64,000 nucleotides of DNA from Methanolapillus africanus (GCF_032714475.1 NZ_JAWDKD010000011.1:1-64000), one strand, 5' to 3'; numbered from the stretch's first letter, positions 1 through 10,075 are shown. The notes: generated from the letters alone by a model not told the origin. Program-made: numbers and translations.

Positions 1-1290
1 AACTGTCACTGTTGCCGGGTCAGATGTTGCCGTTCCTATGGTTCCGTCCAATGTCACAGTCATGATGACATAGTAAGTTTCTGTTCCGATTGCGGATGTG
101 TCCGGTGTGTATGTTTCTTCCGTTGCACTGCTGATTTCCTGATCGTTTTCATCGTACCACTGGTAAGAAACAACCGCATCTTGTGGAACGCCTGCCGGTG
201 CCGCCGTCAACGTTGCTGTTTGCCCGATGTAAACTGTTTGCATATCCGGCGCCACAGTGACCGAAATCTCATCACTCAAATCTCTGAAAACCTTCAATTC
301 GATATCTTGCGAGATGATTTTTTCAGTGTTTTCCATCGTTCCGACGATGCGGTAGAATCCGGCCGACTGGATGTCCGCGGCAATCGTCAAAACATCGAAT
401 CCGTTTTCGATTGTACGGGGCGATTTTTCGGTAACGTCTTGGTATACGTCACCTGTTTTTTTCTGCAAAACATATGACGCGGCAAAATCGTTCAAACGTT
501 CATCCACATAAAAAACAGCCTCGTTTTCGATTGTTTCAATAACGTAGATCGGATTTTCCTTAAGCGTCGGCGTCTTCAAAACAGTTAATTTAGCCGGTTC
601 CGATTCGGCCCGATTGTTGAGTTCTGCCGGACCGGCGCTGACAACGACTTTATACCAGTATCCATCGTCGTTGGAATGATTGGCGTCAAAAATATATGCC
701 GCACGTGTTGCATTTTCACCGTCAATCGGAGAATAAGTGACGTCAGTTCCATCCAAACTTGCTGCGTCGGATTTGTACCATTGATATTCCATGTCTTCAG
801 ATTCAACAGGTTCGACAAAAAGTGTTGCCGGGCCTTCAAAAACAACGACGTCAGACGGCGACACATCTATTTCAACTTGGTTGTAAATATAGTCAATTCC
901 GCCGGGATAGGAGGAACCTGTAGTATCGCCTTTGTGATCCTCAAGGACGATTTGATAATTTCCAATGTCTTCTTTGGTAATGTTTTTTATTGTGACTGAA
1001 ATCGTTTTGTTCGTTTTATCATGTTCTATTGTGACGCGGTCTTTAAATTCATTAGAAACAACAATATTTCCTTTTGAATCAATAGAAATTATGTCTACGA
1101 TTTCTCCTGTATCCTTTTGAAAAATAAACTTCAGATTTCCATTGTTATGATCTTCATCCGAAATCTGATAGGTCAATGTGATTTCTCCGCCCACCACGCC
1201 GGCATTCTCAGCCCCGGCCGCATTTGAAACCATCACAAAGCAAGCCGTTAAAAATAATAATAATACGATTAAAATTGATTTTTTATCCAT
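1..1290 (-). CDS. Ig-like repeat surface protein, C-terminus outside window
   Basis: The frame opens at an ATG at 1290, with AAGGGG about 8 bases upstream, and stays open to the window edge for 430 codons, so the C-terminal part is missing. Residues 1-27 form a signal peptide (MDKKSILIVLLLFL core, ending near SNAAGA). The rest is a chain of Ig-like beta-sandwich domains with the YQWY core Trp/Tyr signature. The first ~210 residues align throughout with the N-terminus of the protein encoded at 2143-6789 (shared GVVGG start, ELNN and KLTVL stretches), so the two are paralogues. It heads, or belongs to, an array of five such genes on this strand. A secreted envelope or adhesion protein is inferred; the ligand is unknown. 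Confidence 0.85.
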   Translation of the reverse strand, partial: MDKKSILIVLLLFLTACFVMVSNAAGAENAGVVGGEITLTYQISDEDHNNGNLKFIFQKDTGEIVDIISIDSKGNIVVSNEFKDRVTIEHDKTNKTISVTIKNITKEDIGNYQIVLEDHKGDTTGSSYPGGIDYIYNQVEIDVSPSDVVVFEGPATLFVEPVESEDMEYQWYKSDAASLDGTDVTYSPIDGENATRAAYIFDANHSNDDGYWYKVVVSAGPAELNNRAESEPAKLTVLKTPTLKENPIYVIETIENEAVFYVDERLNDFAASYVLQKKTGDVYQDVTEKSPRTIENGFDVLTIAADIQSAGFYRIVGTMENTEKIISQDIELKVFRDLSDEISVTVAPDMQTVYIGQTATLTAAPAGVPQDAVVSYQWYDENDQEISSATEETYTPDTSAIGTETYYVIMTVTLDGTIGTATSDPATVTV

Positions 1291-1675
1291 CAGTACAACC
1301 CCTTACATAATACATTGAAATGTTTGACATCCCACCTATTCTATGCAATAAAATAATATAATAAATCCAATCAGCCGTCGTCGATTCGGCTGAAATTTAA
1401 TACTCCTATTTTATAACAAATGTCCAATAATGGACGATTTGTAAACAAAATTAATATTCTATAATGCAACTACATTTTATTTAAACATAATGATTAATAG
1501 TTAACAATATCGTTTTTTTGAACTCTTTGTTAAAGAATATTTGATAAATCTCTAAAAAAAAGAGCACACACAATATTATATTAATTATGATGTTTATCTG
1601 GCAATTATGACAATTTTATTTGTATTCTCATATTTTATCTCAAACATCAAAATTCATTGAAAAAATCACCTTTTC
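1291..1675. other. AT-rich intergenic region with promoter for the surface gene at 1290
   Basis: No credible gene is seen. On the minus strand an AT-rich TATA-like tract at about 1347-1362 lies 60-70 bases upstream of the ATG at 1290, suggesting a short leader. The remainder is low-complexity A/T. Confidence 0.4.
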
Positions 1676-1695
1676 AGCCGGCGTTGACGCCGGCT
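1676..1695 (+). terminator. Perfect hairpin followed by T run
   Basis: The arms AGCCGGCGT and ACGCCGGCT are perfect 9-bp complements with a 2-base loop, followed by TTTTTT on the plus strand. It sits between two minus-strand genes, so either a plus-strand transcript ends here or the hairpin acts in both directions. No plus-strand gene was recognised upstream. Confidence 0.4.
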
Positions 1696-2015
1696 TTTTT
1701 CCGTTCTTTCGTTCCTTTTTGCTTTTGTTATTCTGCTATATGAATTTCCAAAACTTTCAAAACCAACACATTCAAATGACCGCACACAACCGGTCGTTTT
1801 ATTCACTAAAATCTGTTATTCAAATTTTATTTTTTTATTTTAATATTTATTTTTTGATAGTTTTGTTTCATCCCCCTAACAATAATTATCTTATTTATAT
1901 CCTCTTAATTTTATCTCCACTGATTGCGATTTTATATTAATATTTTCTCAATTTTAGTTGCTCATGCCATATATCTAATATTTATTTGCCCGGTCTTTTA
2001 AAAACCAAAAAAAAA

Positions 2016-2043
2016 GCCGGTGAAAGAAAATTCTTTCACCGGC
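2016..2043 (-). terminator. Terminator hairpin of the 1548-residue surface gene
   Basis: The arms GCCGGTGAAAGAA and TTCTTTCACCGGC form a perfect 13-bp stem with a 2-base loop. In the minus direction it is followed by a T run (nine A on the plus strand). It lies 100 bases after the stop codon of the gene ending at 2143. The same GCCGGTGA stem recurs after the genes ending at 7338, 10336 and 14809. Confidence 0.8.
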
Positions 2044-2142
2044 AAGGGGTTTTGTTGAAATCGTATGATTTTTATTTATTTTGTTTTGTTTTTATTCTGT
2101 TTTTATTTTATTTTATTTTTTGTTTTATTTTTTGTTTTTATT

Positions 2143-5100
2143 TTACTTTTGATCTTCTTCCTGCCTTCTTCTCCAAACAATGAACAATCCGATGGCAATC
2201 AGTATCAAAATGGCAATCCAAAGCCACCAAGACGTTTTTTCATTTTGAGATCCCGTGTTGTCCGGATCATCGCCGGACGGCCACGGTGTTTCAGATTGCC
2301 CGCCGCTCGAATTGTTTTGTCCCGAGCTGTTATTGGAGCTGTTATTGGAGCTGTTGTTGGAATTGTTTCCGGAATTTGAACCGTTGCCGTCAATGATGGT
2401 CGCGTTGCCGGTTCCGCCGCCCGAGCCGCCGCCGTTTGTACGGACGGTCAACGTGGCGGCGTTTGATTCTATTTCGCTGCTGCCGTTGGTGACGTTGACG
2501 AAGAACTCATGTCCGTTCCGGTCGGTTTGAACATTTTGGATTTCCAGGGTTGAAAGGGTGTTTAACGGTACGTAATCGGCGCCGTTTTCAAACCATTCAA
2601 ACGTCCAACCTGCGATATCGGCCGGCAGATTTTTGATGGAGAACGTGACGGTGTTTCCAACCGTTACCGTGGACGACGGCGACGCAATCAATTCAAGAAC
2701 GGTCAATCGGATGTCATTCGAGTAAATTGTGTCTGACGTTTCTCCCGATGCCAATTCCGTGGTGACGGCCGCATAGTAATTTCCGGCGTCGGCAGTCTCA
2801 ACTCCGGCAATGGCCAGCGTCGTGTTTTCGTTGGTCGTTGTTATTGTATATCTTCCGCCATTGCTGATTTCATTTCCATCCGACCTATACCATTGAACGG
2901 TTGGCGCGACGCCGGACAAAGCATCTTGCGTGATGTCTGCCGTAAATGTGGCGCTGTCGTTGACGAAAGCGTAGACAGTTGTTTGATCAAGCGCGATGGT
3001 CGGCTGGTCGTAAACAGTTAAGGTGACGTTGTTGGATTGAACGGTCGTTCCGCCGGCATACGTCACAGAGGCATTAACGCTGTAGTTGTATGTTCCTCTC
3101 GTTGCCGTACTTGGCGTATATGTTTTTCCCGTTGCGCCGCCAATGGCTGTTCTTGTTCCGGATTCGTTGTACCATTGATACGTTACGTTTTTCCCTTCTT
3201 GAGCCGTTGCCGTTGCCGTGATGGTCGCCGTATCGCCGGTAAACACTTTCGCGCCGGCCGGCGCAATGGCAGCCGAAACAGTCGGTTTTTCGTCAACAAC
3301 CATGGTAATGGTGTTGGATTGAACAGTCGTTGTGCCGGCATACGTCACGGTCATATTCACGTAATATTTGTATACGCCCGGTGTTTCCGGAATCGGTTGG
3401 AACGTTTGTCCTTTCTGGCCGTCAATGGCGACGCCCGTTCCCAATGTTGCATTGTACCATTGATATGAGACATCCTGTCCGTCTGCGTTCGGCGTTGCCG
3501 TGAGCGTTGCGGTTGAACCGGTAAACATTTCTGCACCCGCCGGGGCAATTGAAATTGAAACCGTTGGCCTGTTGTAAACGGTTAAGACCACGTTATCGGC
3601 TTTGATGGTTTTCGTCAGTCCGCCCGGATATGTGACCGTCATATCGGCATAGATCGTGTGCGACCCCAGCGTTTTCGCAATCGTTGTGAGCGTATCGACG
3701 GAATCAAACGTTCCTCTTTTGGCGCCGTCCGCATACCATTGATATTTAACCGCCGCAGCATCCGTTATGTTCTTTGGAGTTGCTTTTACAGTTATCGTAT
3801 CGTTGACAAATGCTTTGTTGGGTGTAACGTCGACCGTCACAGAAGGTTCATCATAAACGGTTAAGGTCACCGGCTTTGATGTTGTGCTTCTCGGTGTTTC
3901 GTCCGCATATGTGACGAACAATTTTACATAATAGGTGTCTGTTCCGTTCGCGGTTGCAATGGGTGATGTGTATGTTTGTCCCGTTTGGCCCGTCAATTCT
4001 TCTCCGGAGTCCGGTGTTCCGCGGTACCATTGGTATGTTACAGGGACATCTTCTGAAATGTGCGGCGTTGCCGTGATGGTCGCCGTATCGCCGACGAATA
4101 TTTCCGTTTTGTCAATCTCAATTGAAACGGCCGGGTCTTCGTAGACGGTTTGTGTGACTGTATTTGAATATACATCCATAATCTGCCCGTTTGCATACTC
4201 AACAGTCATTTTCACATAATAGTCGTATTCTCCGATACTGTTTACTCCCGTTGTATACGTTGATCCCGTTTGACCTTGAATCTCTGTTCCTGATTCCGGT
4301 GTTCCGCTGTACCATTTGTATGTCGGCGTCACATCCGCCGGTATACCCGACGGCGTTGCCGTTAACGTCGATACGTTGCCAAGCAGCACGCCCTTCGGAT
4401 TAATGTCGACGGAGACGGACGGCGTATCATAAACGGTCAACGTTATGGTATCGGATTGAATGACGTCGTCGCCGATTGTTATATTGACGTAGAATTTACT
4501 TCCGTTCCGGTCCGGCTGAATGTTTTGGATGGTCAGGCTGCTTTCGTCGGTTTGCGGGACATAATCCTCGCCGTTTTCATACCATTCAAATATCCATCCG
4601 GTCGTGTCCGCCGGCAAATTGTCGATGGTGAAAGTCACATCTGTGCCCGGCATTACGGTTGTCGATGGTGATACATTCAACTCAAGGACGGTCACATCAA
4701 TCGTTTCTGTGATTTCACCCGGGATCAGTTTATTGGACATGTAGAACGTATAGTAGTCATTCTGGGTTGCTGTAAAGTTCTTGGCACTGTCATCTGTCAC
4801 TGTGCTGCTGACAATCGTGGCTCCTGCACTGTTTCTCCACCCGAATAAGATATTTTTGATGGTATAGTCGGGTGGTGCTTGTCCGGAGTGTAAAGTCGCG
4901 CCAAGCATCATCGCCGTTCCTTTAAATACGGTTGTCGATGGTGTAATTTCCGGGTCGAAGATGTATAAGTAGGACTGAACGGTAACATTATTTCCATATC
5001 CATACTCTGCAGGTGTACTGATCAACACGTCATAAACACCGGCGTCCTCAGCGGTTAACGGGTGTCCGGCATTACAGATCGTCAAAGTTTTCGTGGTTTC

Positions 5101-6789
5101 TCCGGCAATTAGTCTTCCGTTCAGCGTCCATTTGTACGTCAAATCGCTTTCGGTATAGCCGGCGCCGGTTGGAATCGTGGCGGCGGCGGTGAGTATCACC
5201 GGGTCTGTTTGATTGACAAAACCGATGGCGTCATCAATAGATGCGGTAAACGGTTCGTAAGCGGTGATTGAAATGGGCGCGGACGTGGCGTTAATGCTCT
5301 GGTCCGGCATGCCGTTTACAATTCTGACCACGGTCGCCCGGTAACTGCCGCTTTGAAGGATTTTTGTTTCCCACGGATTATCGGTAGTTTGCGATGTTGT
5401 TCCGTCGCTCCATTTGATTTGGTAGTTGGATGACGAAATCGGGGCGTTTTGAGCGTTTCTGAGGGTAAAGACAACGTTTCCGCCCTTGACAATTTTGTCA
5501 TAGTCAACGGTCGGCTGCGGCAAAACATACAAATTAATGTTTGCGGTTTCAACAACTTCGCCTTCTAATGATATTTCTATGGTGTACATGCCGTTGTCCG
5601 TCAATTGAACATTATTCAGGCTTAAGGTACTGGATCTTTCGGACAGCGTTCTGCCGTTAAATATCCATTTGTAAGTTATGTTTCCGTGAACGGATTGATT
5701 GATGTTAAAGGCGAACCGGGTGCTTTCCCCGACGAAAACCACGTCGTCTTTCGGAATCGGCACGACGATCATTTCCTTTTCCCGAATTCCCAAATAAACG
5801 TCGGCTGATGCAATTTCTTTGCCATCTGTTGTTCCGGCCGCCCGGTAAAATCCGGCTGAACTGACCGTCACCGGAATCACAATGGTGTCGTTCTCACTGC
5901 CGGTTCCGGGCGTTCGGGACGTTTCCGTTACCGTTTCATAACCGGTGCCGTTCCATTTCTGTAAAACATATCTCGAATCGTAATCTTTTAACCGGCCGTC
6001 TACATAGAATGTCGCGCTGCTGTCCAAGCCGGCCGTCACGTTGACAGGGGTTTCTTTCAAAGCCGGGGTATTCAAAACCGTCAGCTTCGCCGTTGAGTTT
6101 TTGGTGTTGTTAAGGGCTTCGGGTCCGGCTTTGACGACGACTCTATAATAATGTTGGTCTTCGCCCGGTCCGGCTTCAAACGTGTATGATTTTTCCGTCG
6201 CGTCGATGATTGGCGAATATGTGCCGTCCGGATCTGTTGAGTCAGACCGGTACCACTGGTATTTCATATCGTCGATTTCTTCGGTTTCAATGGAGAAAGT
6301 GACGTCGATGTCTTCAAAAACGACAGTATCCGCCACACTTGCTGTAATATTGACGGCGTTGTAAATTTGGTCGACATATCCGGCCAAGGATTCTCCGTTG
6401 ACTTTTTCACCCTTCATATAAATGACGCGGTATTCGCCAATATCGCTTTTTTGAACATCTTTCAACGTCAGCGTAATCATTTGGTAGCCTCTGCCGTTGA
6501 TGTCAACTGATTCGTTTTTCCGGTCGTATCGACTCCCGTCCAAATCCTCAAATTGCTGTGTGGCCGGATTTTTAAACTGTAAAATAAATCCAAGGTTTCC
6601 GTTGTTGTATACTTGCTGCGTCACATAAAAGACGAATGTAATATCTCCGCCGACAACGCCCGGCGACACTTTAAAGTCCGTGATGTCCAGTGGTTTGTCG
6701 GCGAGCGCCGTTCCCGGCAGCATTGCCAATAAAATCGCCATTGTCAAAATTAAAGTTAATATTTTCCGAAACGGTATGTTTTGAATCAT
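2143..6789 (-). CDS. Large multi-Ig-domain surface protein, 1548 aa
   Basis: Residues 1-30 are a signal peptide (MIQNIPFRKILTLILT...TALA). An N-terminal domain (about 31-145) is followed by roughly fourteen Ig-like domains of 85-100 residues, each with a core YQWY, FEWY or YKWY motif, ending in strands such as LTVY or LTVL. Then comes a Gly-rich box GGGTGNATII and an Asn/Ser stalk rich in NNSS N-glycosylation sequons (about 1440-1515). The C-terminus is SWWLWI plus a hydrophobic helix (about 1521-1539) and the basic tail RRRQEEDQK. It is therefore predicted to be exported and anchored by its C-terminus with the Ig array outside the cell. AGGGT precedes the ATG. The last Ig domain is closely shared with the two neighbouring paralogues. 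Ligand unknown; adhesion or envelope coat is inferred. Confidence 0.9.
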   Translation of the reverse strand: MIQNIPFRKILTLILTMAILLAMLPGTALADKPLDITDFKVSPGVVGGDITFVFYVTQQVYNNGNLGFILQFKNPATQQFEDLDGSRYDRKNESVDINGRGYQMITLTLKDVQKSDIGEYRVIYMKGEKVNGESLAGYVDQIYNAVNITASVADTVVFEDIDVTFSIETEEIDDMKYQWYRSDSTDPDGTYSPIIDATEKSYTFEAGPGEDQHYYRVVVKAGPEALNNTKNSTAKLTVLNTPALKETPVNVTAGLDSSATFYVDGRLKDYDSRYVLQKWNGTGYETVTETSRTPGTGSENDTIVIPVTVSSAGFYRAAGTTDGKEIASADVYLGIREKEMIVVPIPKDDVVFVGESTRFAFNINQSVHGNITYKWIFNGRTLSERSSTLSLNNVQLTDNGMYTIEISLEGEVVETANINLYVLPQPTVDYDKIVKGGNVVFTLRNAQNAPISSSNYQIKWSDGTTSQTTDNPWETKILQSGSYRATVVRIVNGMPDQSINATSAPISITAYEPFTASIDDAIGFVNQTDPVILTAAATIPTGAGYTESDLTYKWTLNGRLIAGETTKTLTICNAGHPLTAEDAGVYDVLISTPAEYGYGNNVTVQSYLYIFDPEITPSTTVFKGTAMMLGATLHSGQAPPDYTIKNILFGWRNSAGATIVSSTVTDDSAKNFTATQNDYYTFYMSNKLIPGEITETIDVTVLELNVSPSTTVMPGTDVTFTIDNLPADTTGWIFEWYENGEDYVPQTDESSLTIQNIQPDRNGSKFYVNITIGDDVIQSDTITLTVYDTPSVSVDINPKGVLLGNVSTLTATPSGIPADVTPTYKWYSGTPESGTEIQGQTGSTYTTGVNSIGEYDYYVKMTVEYANGQIMDVYSNTVTQTVYEDPAVSIEIDKTEIFVGDTATITATPHISEDVPVTYQWYRGTPDSGEELTGQTGQTYTSPIATANGTDTYYVKLFVTYADETPRSTTSKPVTLTVYDEPSVTVDVTPNKAFVNDTITVKATPKNITDAAAVKYQWYADGAKRGTFDSVDTLTTIAKTLGSHTIYADMTVTYPGGLTKTIKADNVVLTVYNRPTVSISIAPAGAEMFTGSTATLTATPNADGQDVSYQWYNATLGTGVAIDGQKGQTFQPIPETPGVYKYYVNMTVTYAGTTTVQSNTITMVVDEKPTVSAAIAPAGAKVFTGDTATITATATAQEGKNVTYQWYNESGTRTAIGGATGKTYTPSTATRGTYNYSVNASVTYAGGTTVQSNNVTLTVYDQPTIALDQTTVYAFVNDSATFTADITQDALSGVAPTVQWYRSDGNEISNGGRYTITTTNENTTLAIAGVETADAGNYYAAVTTELASGETSDTIYSNDIRLTVLELIASPSSTVTVGNTVTFSIKNLPADIAGWTFEWFENGADYVPLNTLSTLEIQNVQTDRNGHEFFVNVTNGSSEIESNAATLTVRTNGGGSGGGTGNATIIDGNGSNSGNNSNNSSNNSSNNSSGQNNSSGGQSETPWPSGDDPDNTGSQNEKTSWWLWIAILILIAIGLFIVWRRRQEEDQK

Positions 6790-7057
6790 TTCTAACCCTG
6801 GTTAATCCCATCATTTTTTTATTTTTAAAAAATTAAATTTATATTTTTAACACTATTTTAATGTTCGATGTGCATATCCACTATTCTTTTTTGGAAATTT
6901 TATGTTATTTTGAACGTTATCGGTTGGAGTCAAGACCTTCCAAAATTTTATTTATATATTTTAAAAAAGTTACTTAAATATTCATATAGTATATATCTAA
7001 TATTAATATGTATCTAAATATAATACGCATTTTTTTAAAATTTTTAAATAATATTCT
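6790..7057. other. AT-rich intergenic region upstream of the 1548-aa surface gene
   Basis: Very A/T-rich sequence with TATA-like tracts near 6950-7020 that could serve the minus-strand gene starting at 6789. No open frame or stable hairpin was recognised. Confidence 0.4.
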
Positions 7058-7153
7058 TTGAATTTTTATAAACACAAATCTGTGCCGCTTTTCGGACCTT
7101 TCGTTCGTTCCCATTTTTTCCGCAGGCCCGGTTCATTTTTAAAAATAAAAAAA

Positions 7154-7179
7154 GCCGGTGATGGGAACCTATCACCGGC
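7154..7179 (-). terminator. Terminator hairpin of the 806-residue surface gene
   Basis: The outer arms GCCGGTGAT and ATCACCGGC form a perfect stem that extends inward as GGG/CCT. In the minus direction it is followed by a T run (AAAAAAA on the plus strand). It shares the GCCGGTGA stem of the other surface-gene terminators and lies about 160 bases after the stop at 7338. Confidence 0.75.
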
Positions 7180-7187
7180 AACGTTTT

Positions 7188-7290
7188 TGTTTTTGTTTTT
7201 ATTGGTTTTTGTTTTTATTGGTTTTTGTTTTTATTGGTTTTTGTTTTTATTGGTTTTTGTTTTTATTGGTTTTTGTTTTTATTGGTTTTT
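7188..7290. repeat. 16-bp tandem repeat in the 3' untranslated region
   Basis: The unit GGTTTTTGTTTTTATT is repeated exactly five times at 7204-7283 with one near-copy in front. On the coding (minus) strand this is an A/C-rich tract between the stop codon at 7338 and the terminator hairpin at 7154-7179. Confidence 0.85.
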
Positions 7291-7337
7291 TGGTTTATTT
7301 TCGTTTTTTGTTTAATGACCTTATTTTTGTTCAGGTT

Positions 7338-9758
7338 TTATTTCTTTTTCAAAAAGAAATACCCGATGGCAACAACCGCAATCAACAACAGGGGCACGGC
7401 AATCCAGACCCACGGAACAGATTTCTTGTCCGAGGAACCGGTTGTGTTGCCGGCGTTGCTTGTGTTGCTTGTGTTGGCGCTGCCGTTTTCAAAACCGGCG
7501 CCGGATTGTTCTGTCGGCGTTGTTACGTTTTGTTCAACGGGTGAAACAGTTGCCGGCGTTCTTGCCGGGGAAGTGTTGTCAATGATTTTGGCTTGGCCGG
7601 TTCCGCCGCCGCCGCTGCCGCTGCTTGAACCGCCGCTGCCGCTGCTTGAACCGCCGCTGCTCTTTTCGGTGACATCCAAAACGACTGTGTTGGACTCAAG
7701 GGTCTTGCCGCCAACAGTCACTTTGACGTAATATTCATCACCGTCCTGATCCTTTTTGACGTCTGAAACGATCAATGTCGATTGATCTCTGTTCTCTTCG
7801 ATTTCGACGCCGTTTTTATACCAGTCGAATTCCCAGCCGGCCAGGTCACCCGGCAAATTTTCGATTGAGAACGTCACGCTTTCTCCAACCTTGACGGTGG
7901 GCGAAGACATGATCAGTTCAAAAACAGTCAATCCCATTTCATTTGACTTGACGGTACAAGAATCGCCCGTGATCAACGTTGTTTCGGCGACGGCATAGTA
8001 ATTTCCGCCGTTGCTCGTCCCGATTTTAGAGAGAGTCAATGTCGAACCGGTGGAGGTCGTTGCAATTGCATATTGTCCGCCATTGGTCATTTCCTTGCCG
8101 TCCGGTCCGTACCACCGAACCGTTGTTGCAGCGTCGCCCGGCAATTCCGATCCTGAGACCGTTGCCGTGAAGACGGCGCCTTTACCGGCAAAGACGGTTT
8201 CGTTGTCCAGTTCCAAAGAAACGCCCGGTTTGGCGTAGACGGTTAACCATAGGTCATTCGATCGGGCTGTGACGGTTTTTGGACCCGTTCCAACGGTGAC
8301 GTTGACATGGTATTCTCCGGCTTGGGATGTTCCGACTTGTTCGATTTCATATTGGACTGTATTGCATTGGGATTCAGATTCGTTTTTCATCCATTCGTAA
8401 GTCAATCCGTCCATTTCTTCGACATAAAAGTTCACGCTGTTTCCGGCAAAGGTGGCGGCCGGCATAACGACCGGCTGCGCGAGAACGGTCAAAGAAATCG
8501 ACATTGTGTCTGTATATTCATTGAATTCATTATCGTATCCGGTCACTTTGACTTCATAGTTTCCGCTTTTTGCTTTGTCGAGACTTGTCAATACAAATGA
8601 GTCACCAGGTATTGATTTTTGGCCTTTAAAGGTCCATTCGATATTATGGGATGTAATTTCAACCGGCAGATCAAGTTCAACAGTCAAAGTGGCACCCTTT
8701 CCGGCAAAGGCAACATATTGGTCAATCGTGGCGTCTTTGTCAATTAATTCTTTTGAAAAAACGTTCAAGAAAATCGGTTCGGATGTTAATTTTTTGCCGT
8801 CGGTGGTTGTGATGGTCAATGTGTAATATCCTGTATCGTCGACAGTCAATTCGCCGCTCACAATTGTGTAACTTTTAGGTCCGTTTGAAAGAGCATCGGA
8901 TACGCCGACTTTCTTCCAAACGTAATTCTCTGCGGTGACTTCCGTGTCAAAAACCACGTTTTCCGAGTTTTCGCCGAGACTGTTCGGCGTGACGGTCGGC
9001 GTCGGTAAAACGGTTAATTTGGCCGGTGTCGATTCGACGTAGTTGTTCAACGAACTCGGACCTTTTCCGGTGACTTTAACTTTATAATAGTGACCGTCTG
9101 CCGCGGCTTTATCTAATGTGTAGGTTGAACCGGTCGCGCCGCTGATCGGCTGATAATCGCCGCTGGGGCTGGTTCCGGTGGATTTGTACCATTGATATGT
9201 CGCACCCTCGTTTTTCGCAGCAACGGTGAATGAAGCGGATGTGTTGGCAAACGCAACGGCGTCTTCCGGCTGAGTTTCAATTTCCGCCTTTTTGTAAACG
9301 TGCAGCGTTGCGATTTGGGATGTATACTTCCATTCTTTTCCGACACTGACGTTAAACTTCATGCCGTCTAATTTGGAATCTGCTTCATCGATCGTCAGCG
9401 TTGTGGTGGCCCATGGCAGAAGATACCTGTAACGTGTATCGCTGACGGTGATATTTGCGCCGATGGTTTTCCATTCATATTTGTCGTTCGGGTACAAGGT
9501 ATATGAACGTGAGTCAGCCGTATCGTTTTTGTATTTCCATTCAAAGCCGCTGCCGGCGACCCAGTAATCATTCCATATAGATATGTAGGTGTCCGGTCCG
9601 CCTTCGAATACCATCGAGACGGATTCTCCTTCAACGACGTGGTAGTCCGCGTACAGGTCGGTGTAAATATGTGCAGCCATTGCCGTATTTGGGACCATCG
9701 CGATGGCCAGCAAGGCGATTAAAAGCAAAAAAGCATATTTTAATTTCTGTTTTGACAT
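7338..9758 (-). CDS. Ig-like repeat surface protein, 806 aa
   Basis: The ATG at 9758 is chosen because GGAG lies 9 bases upstream; an in-frame TTG at 9773 overlaps that site and is unlikely to be used. Residues 1-28 are a signal peptide (MSKQKLKYAFLLLIALLAIA...AMA). About seven Ig-like domains follow (for example YQWYKS and VRWYGP cores), then a Gly/Ser linker with box GGGTGQAKII, a Thr/Ser/Asn stalk, VPWVW plus a transmembrane helix, and the tail KKK. The N-terminal domain (IYTDLYADYHVVEGE) is closely matched in the next gene (IYTNLSSDYHVIEGD), so these two form a subfamily. They also share a structured 5' leader. Surface-anchored; function beyond that unknown. Confidence 0.9.
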   Translation of the reverse strand: MSKQKLKYAFLLLIALLAIAMVPNTAMAAHIYTDLYADYHVVEGESVSMVFEGGPDTYISIWNDYWVAGSGFEWKYKNDTADSRSYTLYPNDKYEWKTIGANITVSDTRYRYLLPWATTTLTIDEADSKLDGMKFNVSVGKEWKYTSQIATLHVYKKAEIETQPEDAVAFANTSASFTVAAKNEGATYQWYKSTGTSPSGDYQPISGATGSTYTLDKAAADGHYYKVKVTGKGPSSLNNYVESTPAKLTVLPTPTVTPNSLGENSENVVFDTEVTAENYVWKKVGVSDALSNGPKSYTIVSGELTVDDTGYYTLTITTTDGKKLTSEPIFLNVFSKELIDKDATIDQYVAFAGKGATLTVELDLPVEITSHNIEWTFKGQKSIPGDSFVLTSLDKAKSGNYEVKVTGYDNEFNEYTDTMSISLTVLAQPVVMPAATFAGNSVNFYVEEMDGLTYEWMKNESESQCNTVQYEIEQVGTSQAGEYHVNVTVGTGPKTVTARSNDLWLTVYAKPGVSLELDNETVFAGKGAVFTATVSGSELPGDAATTVRWYGPDGKEMTNGGQYAIATTSTGSTLTLSKIGTSNGGNYYAVAETTLITGDSCTVKSNEMGLTVFELIMSSPTVKVGESVTFSIENLPGDLAGWEFDWYKNGVEIEENRDQSTLIVSDVKKDQDGDEYYVKVTVGGKTLESNTVVLDVTEKSSGGSSSGSGGSSSGSGGGGTGQAKIIDNTSPARTPATVSPVEQNVTTPTEQSGAGFENGSANTSNTSNAGNTTGSSDKKSVPWVWIAVPLLLIAVVAIGYFFLKKK

Positions 9759-9798
9759 TTGTAAATTCTCCAATTCTTATTGAATCATATTTTTTGTT

Positions 9799-9903
9799 AA
9801 CTCACACCTTTTCAATGCGATTTTATGATCTGCGGGACCTTGACACAAATTCGTTTTTCGGAAGCGATCGGCGCTTCCGGTTTTTCATTTCCGGTCCAAT
9901 TCT
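9799..9903 (-). promoter_or_regulatory. Structured 5' leader, copy A
   Basis: This sits between the promoter (TATA-like tract near 9950-9960) and the start at 9758. Plus-strand landmarks: a conserved block beginning ACTCACACC at 9799, GGACC at 9835-9839 pairing with GGTCC at 9893-9897, and an inner hairpin CGGAAGCG (9859-9866) with CGCTTCCG (9872-9879). The same blocks in the same order precede the paralogue starting at 14313, but there the inner stem has different bases that still pair. That is evidence for selection on RNA structure. Confidence 0.65.
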
Positions 9904-9954
9904 ATTTTTCAGCAAAACTGTAAATTCGACATCGGTTCGTTTATCTGATTTTTT

Positions 9955-10075
9955 ATATTTCATTTTTTAAAATTTATATTAAAAAATCGATGAAATTTCG
10001 ATGAGGGGGTGTTCAATTCCATATTTTTTATTTCATTTTTTCAAATTTATATAAAAAATTCGATGAAATTTAGAC
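9955..10075. repeat. Two copies of an AT-rich imperfect palindrome
   Basis: Two ~48-bp stretches (about 9957-10004 and 10028-10075) run from ATTTCAT through an A/T core to ATGAAAT, each able to fold back on itself. They lie upstream of the leader of the 806-residue surface gene. Function unknown; DNA-binding or promoter architecture is possible. Confidence 0.5.

Noticed and set aside
1620..1940. 106-residue plus-strand frame
   Set aside because: Runs across the 1676-1695 hairpin, has low-complexity Phe/Ile composition and no ribosome binding site.
7225..7731. 168-residue plus-strand frame
   Set aside because: Made from the 16-bp T-rich repeat and the antisense of the surface protein linker.
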